64,000 nucleotides of DNA from Trichobilharzia regenti (Eukaryota > Platyhelminthes > Trematoda > Strigeidida > Schistosomatidae): positions 87,988,319 through 88,052,318 of the forward strand of contig OX235264.1 in assembly GCA_944472135.2 (NCBI GenBank), given 5' to 3'. Of the stretch, positions 1 through 12,709 are shown piece by piece. The translations under genes and the position numbers were made by a program. The notes below the pieces were generated by a model that was not told the origin of the DNA, ran no database searches, and saw only the letters and a program-made list of their open reading frames with translations. Each line of letters begins with the position of its first letter. The first letter of the stretch is position 1.

Positions 1-650
1 AACAACAGAAGACAAGGGGCGGCAACAGATCGTTTTATTACGGAAATCAGCACGTATTTATGCATATTTCAGGTACATTATTATAGCTTATTCAAGTAGA
101 CAAACACATCCTTCTGATTGGTTGTTTCGGGTTTCCTCGGTAAATAGAGCCATCTATCTGTGAATCATATTTGCCCACGTGAAGTCTGCTATGATTGGTT
201 GTTGAATCAGCCTTGTTCATATTTTCTCACGGCCAATATTAGTGACCTATACATAGACGTAAATTAATGTCTACCAATTGGCTAGCGGCCTGCTCTCATC
301 ACATAGTGACAGAAGACAAAGGCCAGGCAACGGATTGTTTATTAAGGAAATCAACAGATATTTATACACTTTTATGTACATTATTGTTCGTTATTATTAT
401 TATCAGGAAACAGCGTCTTCTGATTGGTTGTTTTCTCGCTGAAAGTTATTCTTTCATCTTCCTGTGGCCGTTTCTATGATGGTCTATGAAGGTGAGACCA
501 TATATCTGCGGGTCGTATCCGCTAACGCAAAGTCTGCTGTTATTGGTTATTGAGTTAGTCTTTGTTCTTGGTTTTTTCATGTACCAAGATTTGGGACGTA
601 AACACTGACGTAAATTGCTGTGTGCGAGTTTTGGCTAGCAGATAGCTCTC
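1..650. repeat. Two diverged tandem copies of a ~300 bp unit
   Basis: Two consecutive stretches, about 1-305 and 306-650, share ordered blocks: acagaagacaa near 5 and 309, cttctgattggttgtt near 111 and 416, aagtctgct near 181 and 527, gacgtaaatt near 258 and 611, and gctctca near 292 and 641. The spacing drifts, so the copies are old. Repeated inverted CCAAT boxes (attggttgtt) lie in both. It could be satellite DNA or old tandem LTRs; the left window edge hides any further copies. No coding potential is evident. Confidence 0.6.
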
Positions 651-734
651 ACCACACCAGCACTCATGCAGCTTGTCAAGGATAAATACCTAATGGTGGT
701 CTCATCAGTGTGCACTCGTTAGTTCAACTTCTCC

Positions 735-1054
735 TATGGAGCCAGTTACATAAACCATCCTCACAGGGCTGTATCTATATACAAACGTGAACACTTACGT
801 GTATGGATAAGCAAAGGCGAAACCAAGTTAGTAAACTGTGAGGTTTTAGCCCACTTAGTGTATACTGGACATTCAGTTAAACCACAGTGGGCATTCTCGG
901 CTGTCTGGCGTGTTTCTGTTAATCTATCTAGGGGAGCTCGACAAAGTCTTCTTTCAGTCGCTGAAGCGGTAGTAATCAATTCCAGAAGACCTAGTCTAGG
1001 TATACAGAAGAAGTATGTCCAACTGCTTTGCTTACCTTGGCTTATAATAAGGTG
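735..1054 (+). pseudogene. PLE relic: GIY-YIG endonuclease to C-terminus
   Basis: An open frame reads through a degraded GIY-YIG start (YGASYINHPHRAV), then REHLRVW, HLVYTGHSV and the C-terminal block LLSVAEAVVINSRRPSLGIQ. The same order (SYIG, REL/REH..P.W, HLV.TGH, AEA....RP.LC.QK) occurs at the C-terminus of the other Penelope-like elements here, around 18762-19130 and 39746-40210. No RT lies upstream, so it is a 5'-truncated, long-dead copy. The frame is uninterrupted over about 106 codons but has no start of its own. Confidence 0.7.
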
Positions 1055-4000
1055 GACAAATCATCCATGAACATTACTAATCTACATGCTAAATCCCTAT
1101 CCCATTTTTCTCTTCTTTTTCCGCTTGTTTCATTGACCAACGTCAATTTCAGTCCTTTTATTTCTTCATGACGCTTTTTATTACATCCGTTACCTTACAT
1201 TTACGTAATACTTTTCAAACTTGCTATTGAATTTACATAATCCTTTTAGTCCCACCTTATTAAATTCTTAATTGCCTGATAACCACTCACTAACTGAACC
1301 AAACCATTATTATTGTTGTTTTATTATCACTACTGCGGCTATTGTCACTCTTAAACTTACATCTTGTGTATCCTATTTGTTGGTTTATTCCTCTGTAGTA
1401 ATCAGACTTCATCTTACACCACTGACTACGCTGTCCCTTGAAACGTGTATTTTATCTCATGTCGACCATACATATTTTAAATGACTAGTTATTGTTTTAT
1501 CTATTGCTTCTTTCACGATACTAGCCACTGTAAGCTAAAATTAATGGATTTATAATTACAGAGCCAGGAGAAGAATTTATTGAAAACACTTGTTCGCTAC
1601 GATTACTCTTGCTCTGAACATAATAAAATACTTTGAATGAATAACCATTTATAAAGAAATTAAAACATTAATGAAATAATTGCAGGCAACGCAGCGTGAT
1701 AAGTGCCAATTTAACAAAACGCTAAAATTCAAATAAACAAAACCGATGTTAACGCCAACAAGTCCTAATATTACACGCATAACAAACTATACTACTGAAT
1801 AATTAAGAAGTAGCGTGACTTAGAAGCATGAAAGAAAAGAGACGAAAATGGAATAACACGTTTTCTTCAGTTTCATATCATGCGCAAAATATTCTAGTTC
1901 ATCAAAATAAAAATGCTCCCTTATGTAAATAAAATTTTCTACATAATGTTTTACAAACAATCAAACGTTACCAATGACACCATGTAGCCATTTTCAACAT
2001 TTCTATTCCTTGTTTTTAAAATCCCCACATTTTTCAGTTCAAATTGATTCTGCTTACATTGGACTTATGCCAACGTTCGAAGATAAGGACAACTGTATTC
2101 CAGATGTCCAAGGTGAGTTCTGAGACATTTCACTGACTACTAATAACACTCTTCGCACAGCGGCATACCTTCTGAATGTAGTTAAATGTCTATCAACAGT
2201 GATCTGAGTAGTTTGTGAAATCGACACTAAAAACATCTTGACTAGTTTTCACAGTGTTCCATCTCATCTAATAACGTAGGCTTCAAAAACTTTACAACTG
2301 ACTTAGACTATTGTATAAGCAGGTTTTCAAACGCCAGAAGTAGGTGAAATACAATGTAATGGGAGCAAACATTGTTATTCAATTTCCTATTATATCTAAA
2401 GGTCTACAGCCTCTGTATTTTTTGCGTTTTCATTCTTAGTAGGCAATATTTTGACCGAGCAGATATAATTTAAAAGACATAAAAGTTCATATCATTAATT
2501 CGAATGTTCAATTATGTTGATTATCTACCAATAAAATAACGAAATATCTCCCTAGAACGACAAGGAGGAAATGAAGGAAGACAATTACAGTAACATGCAG
2601 TTTTTCAAAATATGCTTCTATGCACGTATTCTAGGCAACTTAAAATACACTGGAATAATCATCTGTTAAATTTAAAAATGCATGTTTAGAAGAAGCTTTG
2701 TAATGCACACAAAAGATTTTTCTAGGACACATCGAGAATTTATGTCATTTTGAATAGATTTAATGAGTTTTTTACACTCGTAATAGTTGAAATCTTCTAT
2801 TCCCGAAACCGTTTGTCTACACAGTCCAGGTTTTACATAGTGCTCAACATTTTTTTTGTCCGTAGATCCAATTTTACGAGGAATTCTGTTGCAACCTAAA
2901 AGACTTACCTACTCTTCATCAACGCTAAAAGGTGAATAATATCTCTTCACGTGTTCCATTGGTGAATGGATGATGGAATCTCCGTGTTTTGCTTTACAGG
3001 AGTTAACTCTGTTGGAGATCACATTAATTCAGAAGGAGCAATTCCTTAGAAATAAGTGACTCATCATATTTTTCGCGATAAATTAAAGCTTTCTTGATTA
3101 ATAAGCTGTCATTTCATTAAACATCATCTTCAGTCATCCACGCTGACTGATAGATGCAATCTACCATAAGAAGTGTAAGCACTATACTGACAGTGGTCTT
3201 CTAGTTGGATAGAACTCTTCAAAACTCATAGCACTGTTTGAACAGTGACACTGATACGTATTTAATAAGACACTTGAATGAAGTTATCACTAATAACTGT
3301 CACCCTGACTTGTAACAAACACAATGCAGGTACATATTTCATATTGAAAATGAGTTTAAACAAACGCATTGTGTATAAAGTCTTTTTCCTCCAGCTTATA
3401 TGTCTCAATGCAATGAGAAATTTCTCCATCAACGTATACATCTGAAGTATACCTATATCAAGTAAGGCAATAAACTTTCCCAGTCTGTGCAAACGTGTCT
3501 TTTCGATTAACACCAGCTAGTGTAAAATCTGAACCAATTAGGTTTTCCTGTTGATTTAAACCCAAATATTAAGTTCTTTTTATAAATGCGACATATTCAT
3601 TGATCTTAAATAATAAAAATAACTGCTGCTTCTAAGAATTCCCAAGTTTTCTCTATAAAAAGCCCAGAAGAATCCACAAACAACAGTATTATCATTATTT
3701 TTGCGTAGATTACAACCTAAACAATATTAAGAAATATGCATTATAAAAAAGCTGGATATACGTCTGTCAAACTTATAGGAGACTTTTGACAGAAGATCAC
3801 AGGTAACTTGAGTCAATAGCTATGTAAGTAGCTAAGGACAAGGAGTTGTAATAAGTAAAATAACCAGCTGAAGGTTTATTACCTGAATACTTATGAATAT
3901 ACGGATCAAAAGAATGCCGTAGCAAAAGTAGACTATTATCCCAAAAGATTACTTTGCTTCATAAAATCTCTTCATATGTGTGAAAATTAGGGAAATCATT

Positions 4001-4093
4001 ATTCAGAAAATTAAAAACAGGAGAGAAATATCAAAGGCTATGTATATTTCTTCTATGAAATCGAGAGCGATAATCCGAACGATTAATAAAAAG
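1055..4093. other. No recognisable gene
   Basis: AT-rich sequence with only short random frames. The pyrimidine-rich first ~450 bp may be 3' untranslated sequence of the preceding PLE relic. I see nothing else nameable. Confidence 0.5.
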
Positions 4094-4107
4094 TATACTT
4101 TAAGTGA

Positions 4108-4351
4108 TGGTGCGTCGGTGGTATAGCGGTTAGGACGCTCGCCGACCATGCATATGATCCGGGGTTCGACCCCCGGCCGGCGCACTCCTTTACCTCACTG
4201 AGCCAGAAATAATGCCGTTAAAGAGGAAAGGTTGGGCATGAGGCTAGCAACCCCATCCTGTAAAAATTAAACACTGCTACAGAAACTTCAAGTCACTAGC
4301 TTGGAGCCCTATGTTCCACTGGGAACGTGAAGGAAAAATTATTATTATTAT
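4108..4351 (+). mobile_element. tRNA-headed SINE with RTE-derived tail, intact TSD
   Basis: The head (4110-4185) looks like a tRNA: ends GTGCGTC/GGCGCAC can pair, box A reads TGGTATAGCGG, box B reads GGTTCGACCCC, and the T-stem CCGGG/CCCGG is perfect. The body follows (agaggaaaggttgggc, gctagcaacccca, actgctacagaaac) and a tail (ccctatgttccactgggaac) leading to an (ATT)n run. The element is flanked by a perfect 14 bp TSD, tatactttaagtga, at 4094-4107 and 4352-4365. Body and tail match the two ends of the RTE element at 31100-34400, which is the likely mobilising partner. The tRNA-like head is an RNA polymerase III promoter, not a functional tRNA gene: its anticodon arm is poor. Confidence 0.85.
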
Positions 4352-4365
4352 TATACTTTAAGTGA

Positions 4366-6070
4366 AGCCTACAATTCAAAAACAGATGATTTTTTTAGAA
4401 CAACGTATTGTATTAAACACAGATTAATGAATACGAATATAAAGATTTTGAATTGGGAGGTATCTGCGGCTGAATACCGTTAAACGCACAAGCAGTGTGT
4501 GTCAATAAGATAAACGGCAAAGGTGTGTCAAAGATGATCCACAGTCTGACTAAACAGCGTGCTAATGCCAGGCAAAGAATAAAAGGATTCGAATAAACAA
4601 TGTTCAGCAGAGAAGGCTTTATGGATACAGCACATGCAGCGATAATGTTTAATTACAAGAAAATAATTAATTTGCATCCAATAGAGTATTAAAACATTGA
4701 GTTGAACTTTATGATTAAGAAATGAAAAATACAAACGCATACTACTTACCCGGTTGTAAGTAGTATGAGCGCAAAGAAAAGAATTCCAAAAGCAGAGTGG
4801 AAAGGAATTAACAGAATTATGCAAACAATTTTTGTACAATTATTGAAATAAGTGTAAAACTTGAGCATTGTGGTAGAATATAACTTCATTATAATGCAAT
4901 TTTTGTGCAAGCTGTAATCACCACAGCAGTGCATTATTGACAACATTTTAAGCCATTTATTGTCCCTTGATTCTGCTGAGCATCATACTCTAAGATTCCT
5001 CTATCCGTTGAATACTTCGAAAGATTTCAGCTTGTATACAGTGTATCCTTCAGTATAGTGTATGTGGAGGGCGATTATATAGCAAATCCATTTTTTGAAG
5101 TGGCGCCACCTTTAAACGGTGGATATTAGGACGTTTCAATGAATAGGCAAAAGTATACCAGCATGATTTCAGGAAAATTCAATAATATCAATAATATACG
5201 TTTAACTTATGAACTCATTGCATCCTTTAATCCATTTCATTGCGCAGATATCATTATTAAGCAGCATTTTCTCATAAAAGTGCAACAAATGTAGTGCAGT
5301 TCAAGAATATAGTGCCACTGATAATATGTACATCAGGAGAAAATATTTAGTGCGAAAGTTCATTTAAAAAGCGCATAAAATGTACAACTCGTCATCAAAC
5401 CATTATAGCAACGGACTACGACGCTACAGTCAATGGGGATATACAACAAAGCCACTCTGTATATCGATACTATGTTTCATCTCTGAGATTGGGTTTCATA
5501 GTGACTTTTCATTTCAGAATCGTATAAATATCTAACTTTATTCGGTCTGAATAGTTGGAAACATGCTTCTCATGGAAAATTCTGAATATTTACACCATCG
5601 ATGTGAAGGGGACTCAGATTCGATCCTCAATTTAATGTCTTACCCGGAGATTTTCTATAGCTTGAAAATTCCAACCTACTTGTAAGTAATATGAAACAAT
5701 ATGTAGAAAAACGGTTACTCCACAAAAAAACTTTTGGTGCAGTTCACTTTAGTCATTTGGGAAGGCATTTTACCGAAACAAACAGAACTATACAAGATTT
5801 CTTATACACACTGAATTTTCTGGACAAACTATTTGAGTCGTAGACAACACTCACCAAAACTCGTTGACACATATAACTCAGCCACTGGATAATAAACCAT
5901 TTAAAGACGAAGTTGTTAGTGCCTATCAAATTATATTGTGTCGTATTGCATGTAGTCACGAATGTTATTTACTAAAATAGTTTAGTAGAGGAATCTTTCA
6001 TCTGATAACCAAATGATGAAAGTTGAAATCATGGAGGGAACATAAAGGGACGATCACCTTTGGGTGCCCA
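4366..6070. other. No recognisable gene
   Basis: AT-rich; scattered frames of at most ~100 codons with no family resemblance. Nothing supported. Confidence 0.5.
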
Positions 6071-6079
6071 ACTTATCAT

Positions 6080-6530
6080 TTCGACATTCGGGCTCCACTC
6101 GAGGAAGTGGCACATGATAATACCCAACGATCTTCGCAGAGATTCATTTCAATTTTTATATTTGTTGGGTAATGAATTCTCGGTTGTTTCGCTTACAAAG
6201 TTCCTTGTTGCTAATCCTCTACGGCTGTTCATCTAATCTCCAATACTGAGCAAAGATAGATGCTGATGAAAGTCTGCAACCTGTTTGAAATATTTTAGGT
6301 GACTCGCCCTCCAAGTCTGTGAACCATGGAGAAGCACTGACTTGACGTTGGTGTTGAAAAATGGGAAATTTTTCCTTATTCTGAGTGCGGTAGATTCCTA
6401 AAATGTTTTTGGATCAATGGAGGTTTGTTTTACGTCCCCAACCCTGTCTTTGACATTCTGATTCATACTGACTGTAGATGAAACTATGCTGTCCAGGTAA
6501 GTATGGATACACAAATAACGAAAAACCTAA
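6080..6530 (-). pseudogene. RTE LINE relic, 3' RT region
   Basis: On the minus strand this aligns by eye with the RT C-terminal part of the RTE copy at 13651-14812: matching blocks are tactgagc, gaaagtctgcaacctgt, aggtgactcgccc, caagtctgtgaacc and agcactgacttgacgtt, in the same order and spacing. No long frame survives. One local difference is 4 extra nucleotides in gactcgccCTCCaagtc relative to gactcgccaagtc, the same site that carries a 4 nt insertion in the copies at 31 and 42 kb. Confidence 0.65.
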
Positions 6531-7690
6531 AAGGCGCACGAGACTGCAATGCAGTCCCACTGAAAGTAAACTCTACTAAACCAATTCAAGTTCTTCCATA
6601 TGCAGGTTGCCATTGAGCAGTAACTTCGGAATGCATTTTACAACGTTTTAAAATGACTACTCAACCTAACAAAGATTCATTTTCAATGTTAAGAGGGGTT
6701 TCGTGTATTATATGCTTCAGAATGTCCAGAAAACACTGATCTTCCAATTTTAAACAATTCTGTCTTTTCTAATGACTGCCATATTTTTATAGTTTTTAAT
6801 TAAGGTCACCAACAGTAGTCATTCAAAATTAATGAATAGCCATTTATGAAGGCTTTATGTTACGTTACTAGGCGACAGTGTAGTTTCAAAAAGACAACGC
6901 GCTTCCCGGGCATTTTGAATCCATAATATTTAACTTGACACAACTAGTTCACACGCCTTATTTTTATTGAATACTAATTAAATATAAATAATAGTACTGA
7001 ACACTATTCTAGAAACAAATAAGACTCTACACTTACTTTCTGCCCGCATAAATCATTATTGTCAATTAATTCTAACCTGTGTTCCTGTTTATATGCATAC
7101 ATCGGTGAGAAAACAAATGTAGTAAACAGACAGATTAATTAACGAGTACATTTTACGTTACGCGACACATTGTTAATCTCTTAAAATTATTACTAATTTC
7201 AGTATTTGACTGGTATTTCTAGTGAAGCGTTTGGTCCAGTAAAGATTAGCCTACTTGCTGTCTACTAAAATTTCAGCAGTTATTTTGGAAATATTGATTT
7301 TTAATGACAACAAACTATTGCTCGCATTTTTTATTTCAATTACAAGATTTGTGTTCCGTTTTCGTGTTTCACGTTGTTTTATCTTTTTCCTCAACAGAAC
7401 TGTTCATTTTGAGCTCTAAGCTAAGAAAAATAGGATAGGTTTCCTTAGTCGATGAGTCTACAACTTACTAAAAACTTTTGAATAGCCAGAATTTTTTAGT
7501 ATGAGTCTTTTATTTCATCTCTAATTTTGACCATTCTAGAACTTTTCAGTAATTTTTGTTTCATTTTACAAACTTCCAACTGAACGTAACTATTGATAAT
7601 TTTACTGTCTTAAGCATGACTTATTTATCTGAAGGATGCTTCAAGCAATGTGAATTTGAAATATTATTGATTTTAAAGTAGATATACAGT
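6531..7690. other. No recognisable gene
   Basis: AT-rich, no homology or structure that I can support. Confidence 0.5.
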
Positions 7691-7699
7691 CTATCTGCT

Positions 7700-10110
7700 C
7701 AGCGAAACTCCCAAGCCAGACAGTAACGACGACGACCAATAATGGTAACTATTCAAATTGCCTATTCTATGTGAGAGATAAGACTACATGCACTTTATTC
7801 CTGGTCAATACAGGAACATAAATCAATGTAATACCTGCTAACAAAGCCGAGAAACTGTCACTTTTAGCAGCTAATCGTACTGACATGAAGACGTATTATG
7901 AAAAATCACTTATTTTGGATCTTAGTCTGCGCCGACGCTTCACATGGACTTTCATGAGTTCATGATTTTTCTTTTACGCTGCATAAGAAAACGATATTCC
8001 CCAAAGTCTAGTCATATTATCACATTCCTATAGCTGCAGTAGATAATGAGACAAAAACAGTTATCATAACACCTTATACACTTGCCTTTTTGTCTAAAGA
8101 ATTCTGCTCAGTCGTTCCAACGTTACGTTAGGTCTACATTTCGTTTTTTGTATACACTGATTATTTCCCAACAGTCAACACTATGGTGGAGCAGCCAGAT
8201 CACTTCATTACCTTATTCTAACGTTTTGAACAATTTCGAGTAGTGATTAATCTTTAAAAAGTGAATATTTGGTACATCTTCCATAGAACTTTTAGGACAT
8301 CGAATCACACCAATCGGTATCAAGACTATATACAGAAAGGTGGAAATTATTAAAAACTTCTCCGAAACAGACTTGTTTGAAAAAGTTCGACGCGTGTCGG
8401 GGATTTTTAACTTCTACCAACGCTTCATCTACCTCAATCCTACAACCGTTAACAGGTCTTCCCAAAGGAGATCCCGAACGTTTTGTCTGTCTACAGAAGC
8501 TAAAGAAACTTTTAGCAATTCCGAGGAAGCACTATCAAAAGTCATTGTGCTGTCCCACATTAGTCCTAAGGCATCTCTTATACTATGTACAGTTGCTTTG
8601 CAAGTGAGAGTAGAAACAATGCTACAACGAAAGATAAACAACCAAGTTACTGCTCTCGTCTTCTTTTCAATGAAGCTGGAGACAGCTTAAACTCACTATA
8701 GTACATTTTGTAGAGAATTGTTAGCTATCTGGCAGTCGCGCACCTCGGCTATGTGTTAAATAATCGTGATTTTACTGTTTTTAGTGACCACAAACAGCCT
8801 TACTACCTCACTAGATAGACAATCTCCATAAGAGGCTAGATAGTTTGGTTAAATTTCTCATTTCTCAACAGATAACCAGTTCATTAAAGGAGATGAATAC
8901 TTTGTTGTCTTTTCACTCTCCCGAAGATAAATAAATCAGCTTGTATTGCAGACAGATACCAGTCTAAACTGCATGACCAAACCACAACACGACGATGCAG
9001 AACTCTTAGCTCAAAGTCTTCTGTACAATTAAAAGTTATTCTGATTCCCTTATCTGTTGCAATGATTGTTTCCGCTGTGTCCACAGGTACCCACTGTTTA
9101 TCTGTCCAGCGAGTATGTCAAAAGAATTCATTCGAACTTTTGCACTCATTTTCTCATCCCAGATTACGTGCTAAAGTTACACTTATCAGTGGTCGTTTTC
9201 TCTGTCTGAGGATAAACTCTGACATATGGAAATGGGCACACTGGTACACAGATACACCATCACGTGCCCGTAAAAATTCGACCTGAATGATAGAAGTTTC
9301 CACCATGTACACATACTTGTTGTTGGACCATTAGTGCTACCAAAACGTTTTAATACAATCCTTACAGAAACAGACAGATTTATTAGACGGACTGTCGCAT
9401 GCCTTCTAGATAACATATTAGCAGAAAACATTGTCATTATTTCCCAAGATCGCCTAGTATCAAATTATGGTGTACTATCTACCATTACACCAGAGAGAGA
9501 GAAGCACAATTCCAGTCAACATTGAAAAGAAAGTTCATCTGACTCCTCGGGGTAAACCATATCTCCATGAATGCATATCATTTGGCAGCTAATGGTCTGG
9601 TGGAAAGATTACGCAGGCAACTGAAAACCTCCTTGATGACATAAAACGATAAACCTAGGTAGAATGAGTATCTGCCCTAAATACTGCTCAGCATTCAATC
9701 AGTAACAAAGGAGGACTTATAGTGTACGCCGGCTCACCTTTTATATGACACTACATTAACTTCATCTGGACAGTTCGTCCTCTTGACATATTCGCAGACG
9801 TAAATATATTTCAGAATTCATCAAATAGAGAACTCAACAAATGATGCACCTCCAACTAAAAGTACCTCAATAGTCTAACCCTTTTTTTCATCTTCATCTT
9901 CATGAATATTAAATAGCGTCAGTAAAGAGTTTCAACCTCCATATGAAGGATCTCTTCTAATACTTAGCTGTGCACATAAATACTTCACAGTGAAGAGAAA
10001 TGAAAAGAAGGAAGCCATCTCCATTGATCAAATCCAATTTTCATACACCGTTTATATATATGAAGCCATATCGACACATGCACAGGCAGATATCCTACCA
10101 GTCAATACAA
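7700..10110 (+). pseudogene. Ty3/gypsy-type LTR retrotransposon pol relic
   Basis: Fragments in shifting plus-strand frames follow gypsy pol order. About 7765-7960 resembles the aspartic protease (FLVNTGT with a stop after it, INVIPANKAEKLS). 8190-8340 resembles the end of the RT. 8340-8690 reads as the RT/RNase H connection (NFYQRFI, EAKETFSNSEEALSK, VIVLSHISPKASL), followed near 8790 by FSDHKQ. 9130-9700 resembles integrase (HSFSHPRLRAKVTLISGRF, then NYGV..TIT and AANGLVERL-like blocks), and 9930-10080 its C-terminal part (QPPYEGS, KYFTVKRNEKKEAISID). Gag, most of RT and both LTRs are not identifiable. Many stops and frameshifts: dead. Schistosome Boudicca-like elements are the nearest known comparison, from memory. 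Confidence 0.75.
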
Positions 10111-10304
10111 CCCCAATCTTTAAATCACCTTTAATTCCCCTTACAAAACACTAAGTGGTCGGCAGATTAGTAAACCTGCTTGCTAAGTTCATTTTACTGA
10201 CTGATGCTGAAGTCACATTTCTCTGCTTAAGTAATTTTTTGTGGATTAACTATAATGTTCAAGAGTTGATTTGTTAATATTTGATTTGTTGTTCGATTTA
10301 GACC

Positions 10305-10440
10305 ACAGACTGATATCAGTTAGAGAACCATTGAAAACCAGGGAGCACTAGACAGCCGTTTCGTCTTAGTTGGGCACTCATCGGCAGTAGCCACCGGCTG
10401 AGTTTCGAACCAAGGACCTTCTGGTTAAAAGGCAAGCTCG
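10305..10440 (-). mobile_element. Hammerhead-bearing SINE-like repeat (fragment)
   Basis: Minus strand. It carries tRNA-like box B remains (ggtccttggttcgaaactc) followed by a hammerhead-like core, CTGCCGATGAG ... AAGACGAAAC (10352-10386), then the family tail ggttttcaatggttctctaac. In canonical schistosome hammerheads the core is CTGATGAG ... CGAAAC; here CTGATGA is changed to CCGATGA. It matches the repeats at 11400, 28705, 30030, 35323 and 41760. Confidence 0.7.
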
Positions 10441-10938
10441 TTAATTATAATGGATACATATGGGTTTATTGGAGCGATAAGTACTTTCTTATGTTACAGG
10501 AATAACTGAAGACTTTTCTTCCCCTCTGTAAATTTAAAACAAGCAACAATTGTGAAAAGAAAGCAGTATTTAATGAATTCGTAAATTTCGGTAGATTTCG
10601 TCACCTGAATACCCTAAAAACATTGTTATTTTACAAATTTTCTAAGGTTAGAAACATATTAAGATATGAACATTGTTACAACAAGGAACCTTGGTGAAAA
10701 CAAATCAGTTTAACATATGTCAAATATACCAGAATAAACATTTTGGATCTAAACTGATAAGGTAGTTAGAACACTCCTCGCCAAGATTATTACTCAACTA
10801 TGACTTTTCAATTTGCACAAATCCTAAAAAACTAATAATAATCATAAAAATAATGACAATGGGAAAAACATTGTAACGAGAAGGGGAAAGGGAAGGAAAA
10901 TTATAAAGGTAAAATAAAAGTATGCTACCAAGACAGAC

Positions 10939-11180
10939 TGCGTCCATCGGTGTCACAGTGTTAGAATGCTCGCCAACCACGCCACAGGTGGTTCGGGGTG
11001 CTATCCCCGGCCGACGCACTCCTTTGCCTTGTTAATCTAGTAATAAGACTGGTAATGAGGGAAGGTTGGGCATAAGGCTAGCAACCCAATTTCGTTAAAA
11101 TAAACACCACTGCTACCGAAACTTCAAGCCTCTAGCTTGAAGCCCCACATTCCAGTGGGAATCTTAAGGAATAAAAAAAC
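10939..11180 (+). mobile_element. tRNA-headed SINE with RTE-derived tail, older copy
   Basis: Same layout as the SINE at 4108-4351: tRNA-like head (tgcgtccatcggtgtcacag ... cggccgacgcac), body blocks gagggaaggttgggca, ggctagcaaccca, actgctaccgaaac, then ccccacattccagtgggaat and an A-rich end. Box B is eroded (ggggtgctatccc). An 8 bp inverted stem (cttcaagc/gcttgaag) precedes the tail. Only a weak accaag direct repeat is seen at the borders, so age or truncation has blurred the TSD. Confidence 0.8.
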
Positions 11181-11399
11181 CAAGTTAAACTTTAGGTAAC
11201 TACTGTCTCCTTTTGTATACATATTTGATAATTGTATACAGTATGACCATGTACACAAACATTTTTTAATCAGAGTTAGTCCAGTGTTGATAAATATATT
11301 TTAAAAAATAATGTAATTATACTGAACTCGAACTTATTCCCAACATTTATGTCTGCGTGAATAGGGGAAGTCGCTACCAGTAATGTGCAGCAGGTCAGC

Positions 11400-11690
11400 C
11401 GTGAGGACAAATACTTGCTGCTGACATTGTCAAGTGGTTGCATCATATCGTGAATTGGCAGAAGTTAGAATTCATGGGACATTGGATTGGGTCCCATTGG
11501 CTTAATGGTCTACGAGCTAGCTCGCCTTGTAACCTGAAGGTCCTGGGTTCGAAATCTGTTGATGGGTGGCTACTGATGAAGAGTCCCAAACTAGGACGAA
11601 ACAGCTGTTCAATACTCACAGGTTTTCCAATGGTTCTCTAACCAATGTCAGCTCATGATGAAATCCCATAACTAATCAGTCAAATCCCTA
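11400..11690 (+). mobile_element. Hammerhead-bearing SINE-like repeat
   Basis: A long copy. The order is gtgaggacaaatacttgctg, a gaattggcagaagttagaat block, a tRNA-like part (ggcttaatggtctacgagc; box B-like gggttcgaaatct), then the hammerhead region 11573-11602: CTGATGAAGAGTCCC, loop, GGACGAAAC, followed by tcaatactc, which can pair with the upstream stem. Three extra nucleotides after CTGATGA probably break the core. The tail is ggttttccaatggttctc and gctcatgatgaaatccc. The family resembles Smalpha of Schistosoma, known to encode active hammerhead ribozymes. Confidence 0.8.
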
Positions 11691-12705
11691 CACACCAATA
11701 CTTGTTCTGTGAAAGTTTTTCGAGAATATACTTCTAGCGGAAAAGAAAAGATACAAGTCTTCGCTAGCACTCAGTCTTCTCTCTCTTTTTCTCTGGCTGT
11801 CTGTTTACCGTCCTTACTGTTTGTTTGTATCTAATGGAAATTCCAAGAAACTCACATTTTTATGCAAAGAAGATACAGCCAACAAGTTGGCAAACCCACA
11901 GTGGATAAAAACCATAGATACGTACCACGTGAATTAAACATATAAATTACATCGCTGAATTTGTGGAAATTCGACCTTATCCTATTCGCAAATAACTATA
12001 CTTACTTATATTACATTGTCCTTAATACTTTTAGTAAAGTGTTTAAGTATCTCCAGCTACTTCGGTTTTAATTTGATATTTCACATAATTACTGGGTCTG
12101 TTGTTAGGTCTGCCGCAGAGGAACACAGATATTGTCTGCGTTGATGATACTGAACACAAGCTTGGAATATTTCCACATTAGTGATTATGCTGTGTTTTAC
12201 AAATAATCTTATCTGCCTAACAGCAATGCCCGATGAAAGAAAAACTAAAACTTTTTTGATGAAGACCCTACTCAGGTATCACTTTATACATGATGTAATC
12301 ATTACTTCGAATATGTCCAAGCATTTATTCCGTCAACTGCAAAAGAGAAAATCAGTCCACACTGTAAACTGAGAAAATATTTTGGGTTTATGTCATCCGA
12401 GTGAAATTATGTGAACAATTTAAAGTGAAGAGCAAGGCTGTGGAAGCTTTCGTCAGATAGTATTATCAGTGATTCTGTAAGCATGGCCTCAAAGAATCTT
12501 AGAAGACTTCATTATGTGTTTAGATTCGGCGACTACCTGTTAATTAATTGCAACTCTGTCTGAAGATTCAATTACCTTCATTCATTCCGGTATCGTTTGG
12601 TGGTGGTGTTAGTTTTATTTACTACCAATTATAATCAGAAAAATTAAGCAAATTAGTATCCCATGTATGGTTCTTTTGACGACAGAAATCTCTGTTCTCT
12701 AACGC
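11691..12705. other. No recognisable gene
   Basis: AT-rich; one 63-codon frame at 12181-12372 has no recognisable motif. Possibly decayed PLE coding sequence upstream of the relic at 12710, but I cannot show it. Confidence 0.4.
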
Positions 12706-12709
12706 TAGT

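Noticed and set aside
4110..4185. tRNA gene
   Set aside because: Acceptor and T-arms look good, but the anticodon arm does not fold properly and the segment is the 5' head of a TSD-flanked SINE; similar heads at 10.9 and 52.4 kb have the same context.
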